Part shown: one piece after another, positions 18,104 to 27,017 of the stretch
How positions within the stretch are numbered: position 1 is the first letter of the stretch
Layout: each line of letters opens with the position of its first letter
From: Paenibacillus oryzae
GTDB lineage: Bacteria; Bacillota; Bacilli; Paenibacillales; Paenibacillaceae
Reading direction: 5' to 3'
Length of the DNA: 64,000 nt
Assembly: GCF_001675045.1 (NCBI RefSeq)
Contig: NZ_LYPA01000048.1
Location: 1-64,000, forward strand
The notes under the pieces: generated by a model
The model's input: only the letters and a program-made list of their open reading frames with translations
Databases searched by the model: none
What the model was told of the DNA's origin: nothing
Made by a program: the position numbers and the translations under genes

Positions 18104-18191
18104 CATCACCTCTTGTTCAACTTAATGCCTTAACATTAGCAGAACATTTTGCAATCCTGATGGACTGAATATGCAGAACTTGTGCAGAGGC

Positions 18192-19586
18192 CTATTCCTC
18201 CATCACCGGTATTTTTACCCTGAATATCGCACCCTGTCCGTAAATGCTTCGTACCGTTGCTTCCCCTCCATGCGCACGCGTAAATTCGCGCACGATTGCA
18301 AGCCCAAGCCCCAGACCTGCGCTTCGTTCCTTTCGCTGCATGGCATCCGTGGAGGCAGATCGGTAAAAGCGTTCAAAAACGGACTCCAGCTCCTCCTGTT
18401 CCATGCCAAGCCCATCATCGCCAATTTCCAGCACAACGCAATTCTCCTCCCTCAAAATACGCGCCTCCACCTTGCTGCGGGCATGACGAAAGGCATTTCC
18501 GGCCAGATTGATCACGATTTGTCTAATTCTCGTCTTATCCCCGTAAAGCATTGTGCTGCCGGTATCCTCCAGCCGGTAGACAATACCCCTTTCTTCTCCC
18601 TCCACAGCAAGCGTCTCAAACACTTCCTCTACCACCTCAGACCATACAAACCAAGATTTATCCAGCGGCAGGTGTCCGCTCTCCGCAAGCGACAGCTCTT
18701 GAAGCTCTCTTACCAGCCTGGTCAAACGAAGCGTTTCGTCATGCAGCGAAGCCGTCTTGGCGGCATCCATCATAGCTCCCTTCTGCAAGGCATGGTCCAG
18801 CGTTGTCCGCATAATGGAAATTGGCGTGCGCAGCTCATGGGCTATATCGGCGACCATCCTTCTCCGCACGGTTTCCAGCAATTCATTACGGGCTAATAGT
18901 TGACGCACCCCCGCCAAAGCGACAGCCCAAGCTTCATCAGCTTCTGCCTGACCAATCGCCCAGCGCAAGGCCGGGCCATTTTCCCCCCCATGTCCTCTTG
19001 AAGCTGCAGCCTTGGCATGTTTCCGCGTCCCTGACGCCCCGGACAGATTCGAGGCAAGCTCCCCCGACAAAAAGATGCGTTCTTTTGCTCTCGCCTTGGC
19101 CAAAACACGTTTTCGCCATTCACCGAGGCCATACAGCAGAACCGCCAATCCACCAGGCAAGCCGTATTGCATATAGGCCAGCCCTGAAGGAGCGGCAAAA
19201 AAAACCTGAGTATATCCGATAATGCGGCGCTCGCTCATAACGAGAAGCTGGCGCCCAGGACTGAAAGCTGCGTCCTCTCCCAGCAGAACCTCCCGCTTTC
19301 CCTCCATATCGATCCAAACAAGAGAAAGCCGGCCTATATCCCCGGCATGCAAATACCCTTGGGCGTTAATCCGCTCTCCCAAACCGTCAACACGGCCCGT
19401 CAAATCCATATACATCTGAACATAGCCGTTCCAGAACAGCTCCGTCTTCTGCCGCTCTCCCCGTTCCCAATCCAGAAGCAGCGGACGCAGAAGCAAACCG
19501 GCAAACAGCGCAGCCGCAAGGCACGCCAAAACAAGCCGAAGCCGATAAATGGAGCCTGTTCCATCCCTTTTAACGGGCCCTTTCAT
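18192..19586 (-). CDS. Sensor histidine kinase of the ABC-transporter operon
   Basis: Membrane kinase of 464 residues. One transmembrane helix lies at about residues 15-34 and a second at about 125-150, enclosing a small extracytoplasmic sensor. The phosphoacceptor is H250 in ADIAHELRTP, and the ATP-binding lobe shows NLAGNAFRHA (N box), GDDGLGM and GLGLGLAIV. AGGAGG precedes the ATG, which overlaps the response-regulator gene by 4 bp. The downstream ABC pair probably is its regulatory target or sensing partner; the signal is not known. Confidence 0.9.
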   Translation of the reverse strand: MKGPVKRDGTGSIYRLRLVLACLAAALFAGLLLRPLLLDWERGERQKTELFWNGYVQMYMDLTGRVDGLGERINAQGYLHAGDIGRLSLVWIDMEGKREVLLGEDAAFSPGRQLLVMSERRIIGYTQVFFAAPSGLAYMQYGLPGGLAVLLYGLGEWRKRVLAKARAKERIFLSGELASNLSGASGTRKHAKAAASRGHGGENGPALRWAIGQAEADEAWAVALAGVRQLLARNELLETVRRRMVADIAHELRTPISIMRTTLDHALQKGAMMDAAKTASLHDETLRLTRLVRELQELSLAESGHLPLDKSWFVWSEVVEEVFETLAVEGEERGIVYRLEDTGSTMLYGDKTRIRQIVINLAGNAFRHARSKVEARILREENCVVLEIGDDGLGMEQEELESVFERFYRSASTDAMQRKERSAGLGLGLAIVREFTRAHGGEATVRSIYGQGAIFRVKIPVMEE

Positions 19587-20296
19587 TTGTTATCCTCCTG
19601 CTCCTCCGCAAACCGGTAGCCGACGCCATAAACCGTCTCGATGAGTTGATGCTCCGCTTCGTTATCCCCCAGCTTTCGGCGAAGATTGCGAATATGGGAG
19701 TCCATGGTGCGCTCATAACCCAAGTAGTCGTCCCCTAGCGCTTCATCCATTAAATTCGCCCGGGTAAATACTCTGCCGGGATGGCTTGCCAGCTTCCAAA
19801 GGAGCTGAAATTCCGTTTTTGTTAACTCCAGCCGCCTTCCATCCAGCTCCGCGGCAAAACGCTCATTGTCCAAAAAAAGCCTGCCCCGGCGCAGCTCATG
19901 GACTTCCCGCTTCTCCCCGCTATGACTGGAGGCTTTGCCGGAACGCCTTAGCACCGCCTTAATGCGCGCGCTTAGCTCCCGCAGACCAAACGGCTTGGTT
20001 AAATAATCGTCCGCTCCAAGCTCAAGCGCCAGCACCTTGTCGAATTCATCGCCTTTTGCCGTCACCATAATAAGCGGCAGTTTCCAGCTCCGCTCGTTCC
20101 GCTTGCAGAAGTCAAGACCGCTTTCCCCTCCCGGCAGCATCCAGTCAACCAATAGGAGCTCCGGCCGATGCTTTTCGATATACGCATCCGCTTCTCCCGG
20201 GTCCGATGTACCGTACACCTGTATGCCTTCGCCCGACAAATAGTTGGAGCATTCCCGAAGCAGCGCGCCTTCATCCTCAATCCATAAAACCTTCAA
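19583..20296 (-). CDS. OmpR-family response regulator
   Basis: DNA-binding response regulator of 237 residues. The receiver domain occupies residues 1-115 with phosphoacceptor D51 (VDWMLPGG) and the conserved Lys in LTKPFG. The winged-helix output domain ends in the usual TVYGVGYRF motif. The start is TTG at 20296, ten bases after GGGAG. It is the first gene of a four-gene operon with kinase, ATPase and permease, and the partner of the kinase by overlap. Confidence 0.92.
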   Translation of the reverse strand: MKVLWIEDEGALLRECSNYLSGEGIQVYGTSDPGEADAYIEKHRPELLLVDWMLPGGESGLDFCKRNERSWKLPLIMVTAKGDEFDKVLALELGADDYLTKPFGLRELSARIKAVLRRSGKASSHSGEKREVHELRRGRLFLDNERFAAELDGRRLELTKTEFQLLWKLASHPGRVFTRANLMDEALGDDYLGYERTMDSHIRNLRRKLGDNEAEHQLIETVYGVGYRFAEEQEDNK

Positions 20297-20345
20297 TAAT
20301 TGCCAGCTCCCTTCCCTGCTTTATTCCAAAACACTGCTTTATAGC

Positions 20346-20385
20346 AAAAAAAAGGCCCGCAAGGAGCTGTTTTCTCCTGCGGGCC
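20346..20385 (-). terminator. Intrinsic terminator of the FAH-family gene
   Basis: On the minus strand GGCCCGCAGGAG pairs with CTCCTTGCGGGCC (one bulge) and is followed by seven T. It lies 56 bp past the FAH gene and just upstream of the response-regulator start, insulating the two operons. Confidence 0.85.
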
Positions 20386-20440
20386 GGTCATCCCCGGTAT
20401 ACCAAAACGATCCAGCGGGGCCTTGCTTCGGACACAAGAG

Positions 20441-21079
20441 CTAGACAAGCCGCACCGAGCAATGTCCCAGCCTGTCCTGCCCCCAAAATGCCTCAAGCCG
20501 GTCGCCGTCCTTCAGCGCAGCAACGCCTGCAGGCGTTCCCGTAAAAATAAGATCGCCAGGCCCCAGGCCAAAATGGCCGTCAATATACGTCAACAGCTCC
20601 TGCACGCCAAACAGCATGTCGGACGGGCAGCCGCGCTGAGCCACCTCGTCATTGCGAAGCAGCGTAAAGTGGCGGGTCTGCAAAGTCTCCAGTCCCGGAA
20701 ACGGAATCCATTGGCCGAGCGGAGCCGAGCCTTTAAAGCCTTTGGCCGGAAGCCACGGATGCCCCTTGGTCTTCAATCTGGACTGAACATCTCTTAAGGT
20801 AAGATCAAGGCCCAGCGTCAATGCGTCGATGCTCTGCAAAAGCGGAATGCCGCTGCCGCATGCTTCGCCCATTCGGAGCACAACCTCCAGCTCAAAATGA
20901 ACCTCGCCCGCCCCGCCGGGAAGCTGAATCACTCCGCCATCCATCGCCGCTGCTGAATGAGTTGGCTTAGTGAACACCATCGGCTCATCCGGCACCTCGT
21001 TTCCCAATTCCAGCGCGTGCAGCCTGTAATTGCGTCCTATGCAATAAATGTTGCCGATCCTCTCGTCCGTAAGCTTCAT
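20441..21079 (-). CDS. Fumarylacetoacetate hydrolase (FAH) family protein
   Basis: Cytoplasmic metal-dependent hydrolase or isomerase of 212 residues with the FAH fold. Visible landmarks are IYCIGRNYRLHALELGNE (residues 10-27), KPTHSA, the metal-binding HFELEVVLRMGE (near 61-72), and LIFTGTPAGVAAL near the C terminus. The start at 21079 (MKLTDERIG) is preferred: GGGGAGGA lies at the right distance, whereas the in-frame ATG at 21097 is itself part of that ribosome binding site. The family acts on acylpyruvates and 2-keto acids; the substrate cannot be told from the neighbours. Confidence 0.88.
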   Translation of the reverse strand: MKLTDERIGNIYCIGRNYRLHALELGNEVPDEPMVFTKPTHSAAAMDGGVIQLPGGAGEVHFELEVVLRMGEACGSGIPLLQSIDALTLGLDLTLRDVQSRLKTKGHPWLPAKGFKGSAPLGQWIPFPGLETLQTRHFTLLRNDEVAQRGCPSDMLFGVQELLTYIDGHFGLGPGDLIFTGTPAGVAALKDGDRLEAFWGQDRLGHCSVRLV

Positions 21080-21172
21080 ACCGTCGCTCCTCCCCATCGC
21101 TACCGCGATAGAACCTTCTGACCTTCTGACAACCGCATTTGCCCATCTTGTAAACGCCGTTTCAATCTTGAT

Positions 21173-23170
21173 TTATCCTTTGCGCTGCGCCTCGATTTCT
21201 TCAGCCAGCATGTTCAGCTCTGTCCAGCGCTCCATCAGCGACTCCAGCTTTTCCTCCAGCCGGCTCTGCTCCCCGGCCAGCTCCTGCAGCGCTGAGGAAT
21301 CGCTTGCGCTTTCCTCCATCCTGCGCGCTACCGCAGCCAGCTCCTCTTCAGCATCCTGAATCCATCCGTCAATCGACTCAAAATCCTTTTGATCCTTGTA
21401 CGACATCTTTAGCGCCCGTTCCTTGCCCCTGGAGCGGCCGCCGCCATCCGGCGTTCCTCCGTCTCCCGAAGCTTTGGCAACGCCGGAGGACGCTGTACCA
21501 GAGGATGCTACGGCCTTTGAAGGCTGGGCCGACGATCCAGCGGAGCGGCCCTCTCCGGAATCCGGCAGGCTGCGCTTAACGGCCTGCTCCTGATATTCGC
21601 TGTAATTTCCGGTATACAGGTCAATCATTCCATTGCCTTCAAATGCAATTATTTTATCCACGGTGCGGTCCAGAAAATAACGGTCATGGGACACCACAAA
21701 AACAACGCCCGGGAAATCATCCAGATAGTCCTCCAAAACGGTCAAGGTTGAAATATCCAGATCATTTGTTGGTTCATCCAGCATCAAAACATTTGGCGCG
21801 TCCATAAGCACGCGGAGCAGCTGCAGGCGGCGCTTCTCTCCCCCTGAAAGCTTGCCGATTGGCGTCCACTGCATTGCAGGCGAAAAGAGAAAACGCTCCA
21901 GCATCTGTCCAGCGGAAATGGTCGTGCCGTCAGCCGTCTTGACCTGCTCCGCCCCTTCGCGGATATATTCGATGACCCGCTGGCTTTCATCCATTTCCTC
22001 GCGCTCCTGCGAAAACCAGCCTAGCCTTACGGTAAGCCCCAGCTCAACCGTTCCGCTATCCGGCTGAAGTCGTCCGGCCAGCAGCTTTAGCAGCGTAGAC
22101 TTGCCCATTCCGTTGCGGCCAACGATGCCAACCCGATCCTCCGGCACGGCAATATAGCTGAAATCCCGGATCAGCTGGCGGTCGCCCATGCTTTTGCACA
22201 CCGCCTCGGCTTCCACAATTTTTCGGCCGAGCCGCGAGGATGCCACAGACAGCTCCAGCTTTCCGTTAGCCCCTTTTGGACCGGCTTCCTTCAAGGCCTC
22301 GAAGCGGTCAATTCTTGCTTTTTGCTTGGTGGTGCGGGCCTTCGCTCCCCTTCTGATCCAGGCCAGCTCGTTGCGAAGCAGATTTTGGCGTTTGGCTTCG
22401 GATGCCGCCTCCCGTTCTTCGCGCTCCAGCTTCAGCTCCAGAAAGCGGCTGTAGTTGGCCTGGTAGAAATGGGCCTCGCCGCGGTCAAGCTCGATTACCC
22501 GATTGCTGACGCGGTCGAGGAAATAACGGTCATGCGTAATCATCAGCAGTGCGCCGCGCCGCTTCTGCAGCATGCCTTCCAGCCAGGCGACGGACTCATT
22601 GTCGATGTGGTTGGTCGGCTCGTCCAGAATAAGAACATCTGAAGGCAGCAGCAGCGCCGCCGCCATCGCAACCCGCTTGCGCTGTCCGCCGGACATCGTT
22701 TCCACCAGGTCATGATGACCGGAAATGCCAAGCTTGCTCAAGGCGGTTTTGGCTTCATTCTCAAGGCCCCACGCATCAAGCTCGTCCATTCTGGCGTTAG
22801 CGGCAATCAAGCTGCGCTGCAGCTCCTCACTGCCCGGATTCAGCTCCAGCGCCTCAAGCGCCGCGGAATAAGCCTGGACCGCCTTCAGCTCCCGGGAGTC
22901 TCCGCCCAGCACATGCTGAAGCGCCGTTTCGCCGGGCGCAAACACGGGGTCCTGGGACAACATCCGGATAACGGCGCCGCCCGCGACGGAAATATTGCCG
23001 GAATCCGGCTGCTCAACGCCTGCAATCACCTTCAGAAACGTCGATTTGCCCGTGCCGTTTACGCCGATGATGCCGATCTTGTCGCCTTCTTCAACGCCAA
23101 ACGAAACGTCGCGGAACAATATTTTTTCGCCATAGCTTTTGGTTATATTCTCAATTGATAATAAATGCAT
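21173..23170 (-). CDS. ABC-F family ATPase (Uup/YfmR type)
   Basis: Soluble tandem ABC protein of 665 residues acting on the ribosome rather than as a transporter. Two ATPase cassettes carry GVNGTGKST and GRNGMGKST (Walker A), MSGGQRKRVA and LSGGEKRRL (signature), and ILDEPTNHID and LDEPTNDLD (Walker B). A Gly/Ser/Ala-rich linker (about residues 545-590) leads to a C-terminal coiled coil, the feature of the Uup subgroup. There is no transmembrane part. Related proteins help translation or give antibiotic protection; a resistance role is possible but not shown. The ribosome binding site is weak. Confidence 0.9.
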   Translation of the reverse strand: MHLLSIENITKSYGEKILFRDVSFGVEEGDKIGIIGVNGTGKSTFLKVIAGVEQPDSGNISVAGGAVIRMLSQDPVFAPGETALQHVLGGDSRELKAVQAYSAALEALELNPGSEELQRSLIAANARMDELDAWGLENEAKTALSKLGISGHHDLVETMSGGQRKRVAMAAALLLPSDVLILDEPTNHIDNESVAWLEGMLQKRRGALLMITHDRYFLDRVSNRVIELDRGEAHFYQANYSRFLELKLEREEREAASEAKRQNLLRNELAWIRRGAKARTTKQKARIDRFEALKEAGPKGANGKLELSVASSRLGRKIVEAEAVCKSMGDRQLIRDFSYIAVPEDRVGIVGRNGMGKSTLLKLLAGRLQPDSGTVELGLTVRLGWFSQEREEMDESQRVIEYIREGAEQVKTADGTTISAGQMLERFLFSPAMQWTPIGKLSGGEKRRLQLLRVLMDAPNVLMLDEPTNDLDISTLTVLEDYLDDFPGVVFVVSHDRYFLDRTVDKIIAFEGNGMIDLYTGNYSEYQEQAVKRSLPDSGEGRSAGSSAQPSKAVASSGTASSGVAKASGDGGTPDGGGRSRGKERALKMSYKDQKDFESIDGWIQDAEEELAAVARRMEESASDSSALQELAGEQSRLEEKLESLMERWTELNMLAEEIEAQRKG

Positions 23171-23318
23171 GCATAAAAACCCACTTTATAAATAATGTTA
23201 TCTTCTTGATCATCATATCACAAACAGGCCGCGTCAAGCACTCCTCCTCTCTTTTCCCGTTTTTAACAGATTCGGGGCAATGTGACGATATAAAAAATAA
23301 GGAAGGAGCGTGACTGAC

Positions 23319-23885
23319 ATGGCAACCAAACGTCCCTATATCTTTATATTTACCGGCACCGCAGGCTCTGGCCGCAAAACAACCGCCCATAGAGCGCTTA
23401 AGGGCAGAGACGGCATCCAGCATGTGCCCTCCTGCACCGATCGGCCGCCGCGGAGCATCGAGCATCCCGACAGCGATTACCGGTATGTCAGCCCGCAGCA
23501 ATTCCAGCTTATGCTGCTAAACGATTATTTTGCCGAGCATGTTATCATCGATCGTCATTATTACGGAATCGGCAGACGTTATCTCGAAACGGCGCTGGAC
23601 ACCGGCAATCATGTTTACCTGATAGTAAACCGTGAGGGCAGCGACGCCATTGTTAAAAAATACGGGGACAGAGTCATTCGAATTTTTCTGTACGCGGATA
23701 AAAAAACGGTGCAGGAGAGATTGGAAAGCAAAGGCATGTCCTACGGCGTTATCGACAACTACCTAAGCCATTACGGCGAGGAGGTCACCTATCGAAAAAG
23801 CTGCGAGCATGTCATTGAAAACGTAGAAATCGAAGGCACGGTTGCCCAAATCCGAAGAATTGTCGAGGATTATATTTCAGAATAA
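23319..23885 (+). CDS. Guanylate-kinase-like P-loop protein
   Basis: Protein of 188 residues with the guanylate-kinase fold. The P-loop is TGTAGSGRKTT near residue 12, with Arg where canonical Gmk has the residue before Lys of GKS/GKT. GMP-site landmarks include CTDRPPRSIEH and DYRYVSP. It seems to be a paralogue beside a housekeeping gmk, which normally sits elsewhere with rpoZ. The start is the ATG at 23319, ten bases after GGAAGGAG; the in-frame GTG at 23310 lies too close. It is divergent from the ABC-F gene. Kinase activity on GMP is uncertain. Confidence 0.8.
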   Translation: MATKRPYIFIFTGTAGSGRKTTAHRALKGRDGIQHVPSCTDRPPRSIEHPDSDYRYVSPQQFQLMLLNDYFAEHVIIDRHYYGIGRRYLETALDTGNHVYLIVNREGSDAIVKKYGDRVIRIFLYADKKTVQERLESKGMSYGVIDNYLSHYGEEVTYRKSCEHVIENVEIEGTVAQIRRIVEDYISE

Positions 23886-23908
23886 GGCGTGTATGCATAC
23901 ACGCCTTA
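23883..23908. repeat. Perfect 26-bp palindrome overlapping a stop codon
   Basis: TAAGGCGTGTATG is followed directly by its reverse complement; the first three bases are the stop codon of the guanylate-kinase-like gene. It lies in the 41-bp gap between convergent genes. It probably acts as a shared transcript end or mRNA 3' hairpin, though it has neither loop nor T-run. Confidence 0.7.
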
Positions 23909-23926
23909 GGCCGGGGGCATCCGACC

Positions 23927-24466
23927 TCAAAAAGCATCATCCGTAATGGCGTAGAGGATATGATCCTCCCAGCTTCCGTTAATATGCAAATAGCGGCGGG
24001 CAAGCCCTTCTTGCCTGAAGCCGCATTTCTCCAGAACAGCGGCGGAGGCTTTATTGATCGGCATAACCGACGCCTGAATGCGGTGCAGCCCCTGCTCCCG
24101 GAATGCCATTTCTATGCAGCGGGACACCGCTTCGGTCATTAAGCCCTTGCCGCTATTTTCATGATGAATGAAATAGCCCAGATTGGCATTTTGAAAAGGG
24201 CCGCGGGCAATGCCGGATAATTCGATTCTGCCGATCAGCTTCCCCGTCCCGATTAACCATATGCCCAGCGGCAAGCTCTGCCCCAGCCGCATAGCCTCAA
24301 GGCCGGCAGCAATATGCTCCCTCTGGCCCTCCAGCGTCCAAAAGCGCTCATCCCGAATAGGCTCAAAGGGCTTCATAATGTCTTTGTTTTCCACTCTGAT
24401 TTGCAGCATAGCCTCTGCATCGCTGATCTCCAGCGGCTTCAGTTCTATACGGGCAGGATTTCCCAT
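23927..24466 (-). CDS. GNAT N-acetyltransferase (RimJ/RimL type)
   Basis: Cytoplasmic acetyl-CoA-dependent acetyltransferase of 179 residues. The RimJ/RimL fold is shown by IELKPLEISDAEAMLQI at the N terminus, the acetyl-CoA loop region LGYFIHHENSGKGLMTEA near residue 97, and the closing ASAAVLEKCGFRQEGLARR. The start at 24466 (MGNPARIE) has GAGGTG eight bases upstream; an in-frame GTG at 24475 overlaps that site. Substrates of this family range from ribosomal proteins to small metabolites. Convergent with the guanylate-kinase-like gene. Confidence 0.88.
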   Translation of the reverse strand: MGNPARIELKPLEISDAEAMLQIRVENKDIMKPFEPIRDERFWTLEGQREHIAAGLEAMRLGQSLPLGIWLIGTGKLIGRIELSGIARGPFQNANLGYFIHHENSGKGLMTEAVSRCIEMAFREQGLHRIQASVMPINKASAAVLEKCGFRQEGLARRYLHINGSWEDHILYAITDDAF

Positions 24467-24527
24467 AAGGCGCACACCTCGTTTTTCAAATTTTCAAAGC
24501 ATATAAGGCTGAAAAATCGGCTGCCTC

Positions 24528-25820
24528 TTACGTTATAATCAGCAGCCACACATAAAGTCCAATAAGAGTAACCAGTAAAGTCGGCACAGTCAGCAAAATG
24601 CCGATGCGGAAATAATAGCCCCAGCCGATTTTGACGCCCTTCCGCGACAGAACATGAAGCCAGAGCAGCGTAGCTAACGAGCCGATTGGCGTTATTTTGG
24701 GACCAAGATCGCTGCCGATCACATTGGCGTAAATAAGCGCCTCCTTGATAACACCTTGCGCTCCGATGCCGTCTATAGCAAGCGCATTAATCATAACGGT
24801 AGGCAAATTGTTCATTAGAGAGGATAACAAGGCTGCCAGAAAACCCATGCCGATTGTAGCGGCGAACAAGCCTTGCTCCGCCATCCGGCCAATCAGCGTT
24901 CCCAGCGCATCCGTCAGCCCCGCATTTCTCAGGCCATAAACGACGACGTACATCCCGATGGAAAAAATAACAATAGACCAAGGCGCGCCCTTGACCAGCT
25001 TTTCGGTGTCGATTGTGCCGCTGGCGCGGGCCAGCATCAGAAAAATCAACGCTATCGGACCGGCCACAAGCGATACGGGAATGTGAATAAATCCGCTTAT
25101 CAGATAGGCAGCCAGCAAAACAGCAAGCACAACCCATGAAAGCTTAAACAATCTTTTGTCCTTGATAGCGTCAGCGGGTTTGCCCAGCGTATCCAGCTCG
25201 TAGCGGGCAGGGATACCCTTTCGGAACAACAGATACAAAAACAGCAGGCTTGCCCCCAGGGAAACGATACCGATAACGATCATCCGGCTGCCGTATTGAA
25301 TAAAGTTGATGCCAAAATAATCCGCCGACACGATATTTACGAGGTTGCTGACAACAAGCGGCAGCGAGGTGGAATCGGCAATAAACCCAGAGGCCATAAT
25401 AAAGGGCAAAATCATCGCTTGAGGAAACTTCAGCGCCCGGACCATCGCCAGCACGATCGGCGTCAGAATCAACGCGCCCCCGTCATTGGTGAAGAAGGCC
25501 GACACAGCAGCACCCAGCACGATCATATACAGAAACATAAGCTTGCCGCTGCCTCCGGCCAATCTTGCCATATGCAGCGCGGCCCATTCAAAAAAGCCGA
25601 TATCATCCAGGATAAGCGAAATCAAAACAACGGCGATAAATACTAAAGTGGCATTCCATACAATGCCGGTCACCGTCCAGACGTCCTGCAGGGAAACGAC
25701 CTGAAACGCAAGCGCCAGCAGACCGCCTCCGGCTGCCGTCCAGCCGATGCCAAGCCCTCTGGGCTGCCAGATAACAAAAATAATCGTAATTAAAAACAAC
25801 AGGCTTGCCACATATATCAT
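24528..25820 (-). CDS. arsB: ArsB/NhaD-type arsenical pump membrane protein
   Basis: Inner-membrane transporter of 430 residues with eleven or twelve predicted helices, belonging to the ArsB/ion-transporter superfamily. The conserved region [18 protein letters not shown] (near residue 111) and [11 protein letters not shown] are typical of arsenite efflux proteins. No ArsR, ArsC or ArsA gene is adjacent, so regulation by arsenic is not evident. A related anion or Na+/H+ antiport role cannot be ruled out. Confidence 0.82.
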   Translation of the reverse strand: MIYVASLLFLITIIFVIWQPRGLGIGWTAAGGGLLALAFQVVSLQDVWTVTGIVWNATLVFIAVVLISLILDDIGFFEWAALHMARLAGGSGKLMFLYMIVLGAAVSAFFTNDGGALILTPIVLAMVRALKFPQAMILPFIMASGFIADSTSLPLVVSNLVNIVSADYFGINFIQYGSRMIVIGIVSLGASLLFLYLLFRKGIPARYELDTLGKPADAIKDKRLFKLSWVVLAVLLAAYLISGFIHIPVSLVAGPIALIFLMLARASGTIDTEKLVKGAPWSIVIFSIGMYVVVYGLRNAGLTDALGTLIGRMAEQGLFAATIGMGFLAALLSSLMNNLPTVMINALAIDGIGAQGVIKEALIYANVIGSDLGPKITPIGSLATLLWLHVLSRKGVKIGWGYYFRIGILLTVPTLLVTLIGLYVWLLIIT

Positions 25821-25916
25821 GGTGCTCTCTCCCGGCTGCAGGTTATTATTCCATCCATCATTTTCGCAGCAGCCCGGGGTTTTGTAAATGGTTATTTTTA
25901 GCGCGCAGCATCAAGC

Positions 25917-26906
25917 TCAGGGAGCCAGCCAGTTCGCAAGCTCCTCCGTCTGGGCAAGCACGGCGATAGGATCGTAGTACCAGCTTCTCTCCTCCGGCCA
26001 CAGATAGATTCGGTCCTGTTTAACAGCCTCCAGAGAGCCCCAGATGGGATCCTCTTTAAATTTTTGCAGATTCCATTCACTGATTGAGCCGACAGTCACA
26101 ACAAGGTAGTCGCCCGCATATTCCGGCAAAATCTCCATTGATAATTCCTTCCATTGCTTCTCCATAATTTCATCGGCCACCTCTGCTTTTGGAGCGCGTC
26201 CCAATGCCTGATAAATCGGCTGGCCGCCGCGTCCAAAATTATCTCCATACACCCAAACTGCCTTGTCCGACCGCTCGAAAATAGTAAAGGTGGCATCGGC
26301 TGGAATTGCTTCATCCACTCTTGCTTTGGCTGCCGCAATTCGTTTATCGTAATCGCTCAGCCATTTGTCGGCCTTCTCTTTTAAACCGAGCAGCTCTCCA
26401 AAATAGGAAAGCTCCTCATGCGCATTTTTCAGCTCGCCATAAGGGATAGCGATCGTTGGAGCAATTTTGTTCATTTGCTGAAATCGGGCATCATCGTTGG
26501 TAGCTGTAATAATCAAATCGGGCTGCAAAGCGATTATTTTTTCAGAAGAGGCATTGCCATAATCGCCTATATCCTCCACTCCCTCAAGCGCTTCTATGTA
26601 ATAGGGATTTTTAAGGTGAAGGCCCGGTGTGCCCACAGGGATAGCATCCAGAGCAATCAGACTTCCCAAATAATCGTCGGCGACAATCCGTTTTGCTGCA
26701 ACCGGCACTTCAATATCACCAAATACAGTGGAAACTGTCTTGGTGCCGGATGCCTCCTTCTCTTCTGCTCCTGCGCTTGTTTCCAATGCTTGACCCTCCG
26801 GGTCCTTATTTTGATCGGCTTGGCCGCAGGCCGCAGCCAAAACGGCTGTCAGCAGCAGGGCCAGCAGCAACGCCGTTATCCTCCATTTTGGTTGTACATT
26901 TTTCAT
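25917..26906 (-). CDS. Iron-siderophore ABC transporter binding lipoprotein
   Basis: Surface lipoprotein of 329 residues, type III (FhuD/FecB-like) binding protein. The signal peptide ends with lipobox AAAC, Cys at about residue 27. Family landmarks are VAAKRIVADDYLGSLIALD and KIIALQPDLIITATNDD. A perfect Fur box 27 bp upstream of the start shows iron control. No FecCD-type permease or ATPase gene is near, so it must use one encoded elsewhere. A Btr-like regulator whose C-terminal half is a similar binding domain lies immediately upstream in the same direction. Confidence 0.92.
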   Translation of the reverse strand: MKNVQPKWRITALLLALLLTAVLAAACGQADQNKDPEGQALETSAGAEEKEASGTKTVSTVFGDIEVPVAAKRIVADDYLGSLIALDAIPVGTPGLHLKNPYYIEALEGVEDIGDYGNASSEKIIALQPDLIITATNDDARFQQMNKIAPTIAIPYGELKNAHEELSYFGELLGLKEKADKWLSDYDKRIAAAKARVDEAIPADATFTIFERSDKAVWVYGDNFGRGGQPIYQALGRAPKAEVADEIMEKQWKELSMEILPEYAGDYLVVTVGSISEWNLQKFKEDPIWGSLEAVKQDRIYLWPEERSWYYDPIAVLAQTEELANWLAP

Positions 26907-26932
26907 AATTCTTTTCCCCTCTCGCGATTTCT

Positions 26933-26951
26933 ATAATGATAATCATTATCA
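26933..26951. promoter_or_regulatory. Fur box of the siderophore-binding lipoprotein gene
   Basis: ATAATGATAATCATTATCA contains the 7-1-7 inverted repeat TAATGAT-A-ATCATTA and the overlapping GATAAT-C-ATTATC. It is a textbook Fur operator located 27 bp upstream of the start codon, so it can block transcription when iron is plentiful. Confidence 0.85.
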
Positions 26952-27017
26952 TTAGATTACTTTACCGCTGAATCCATTTAAGGGGAATGTCATTCTATGA
27001 CTCGCGACCATGTTCAT

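Noticed and set aside
14643-20296. BceRSAB-type bacitracin module
   Set aside because: The kinase has an extracytoplasmic region and the permease is a double FtsX protein of 923 residues, unlike BceS and BceB.
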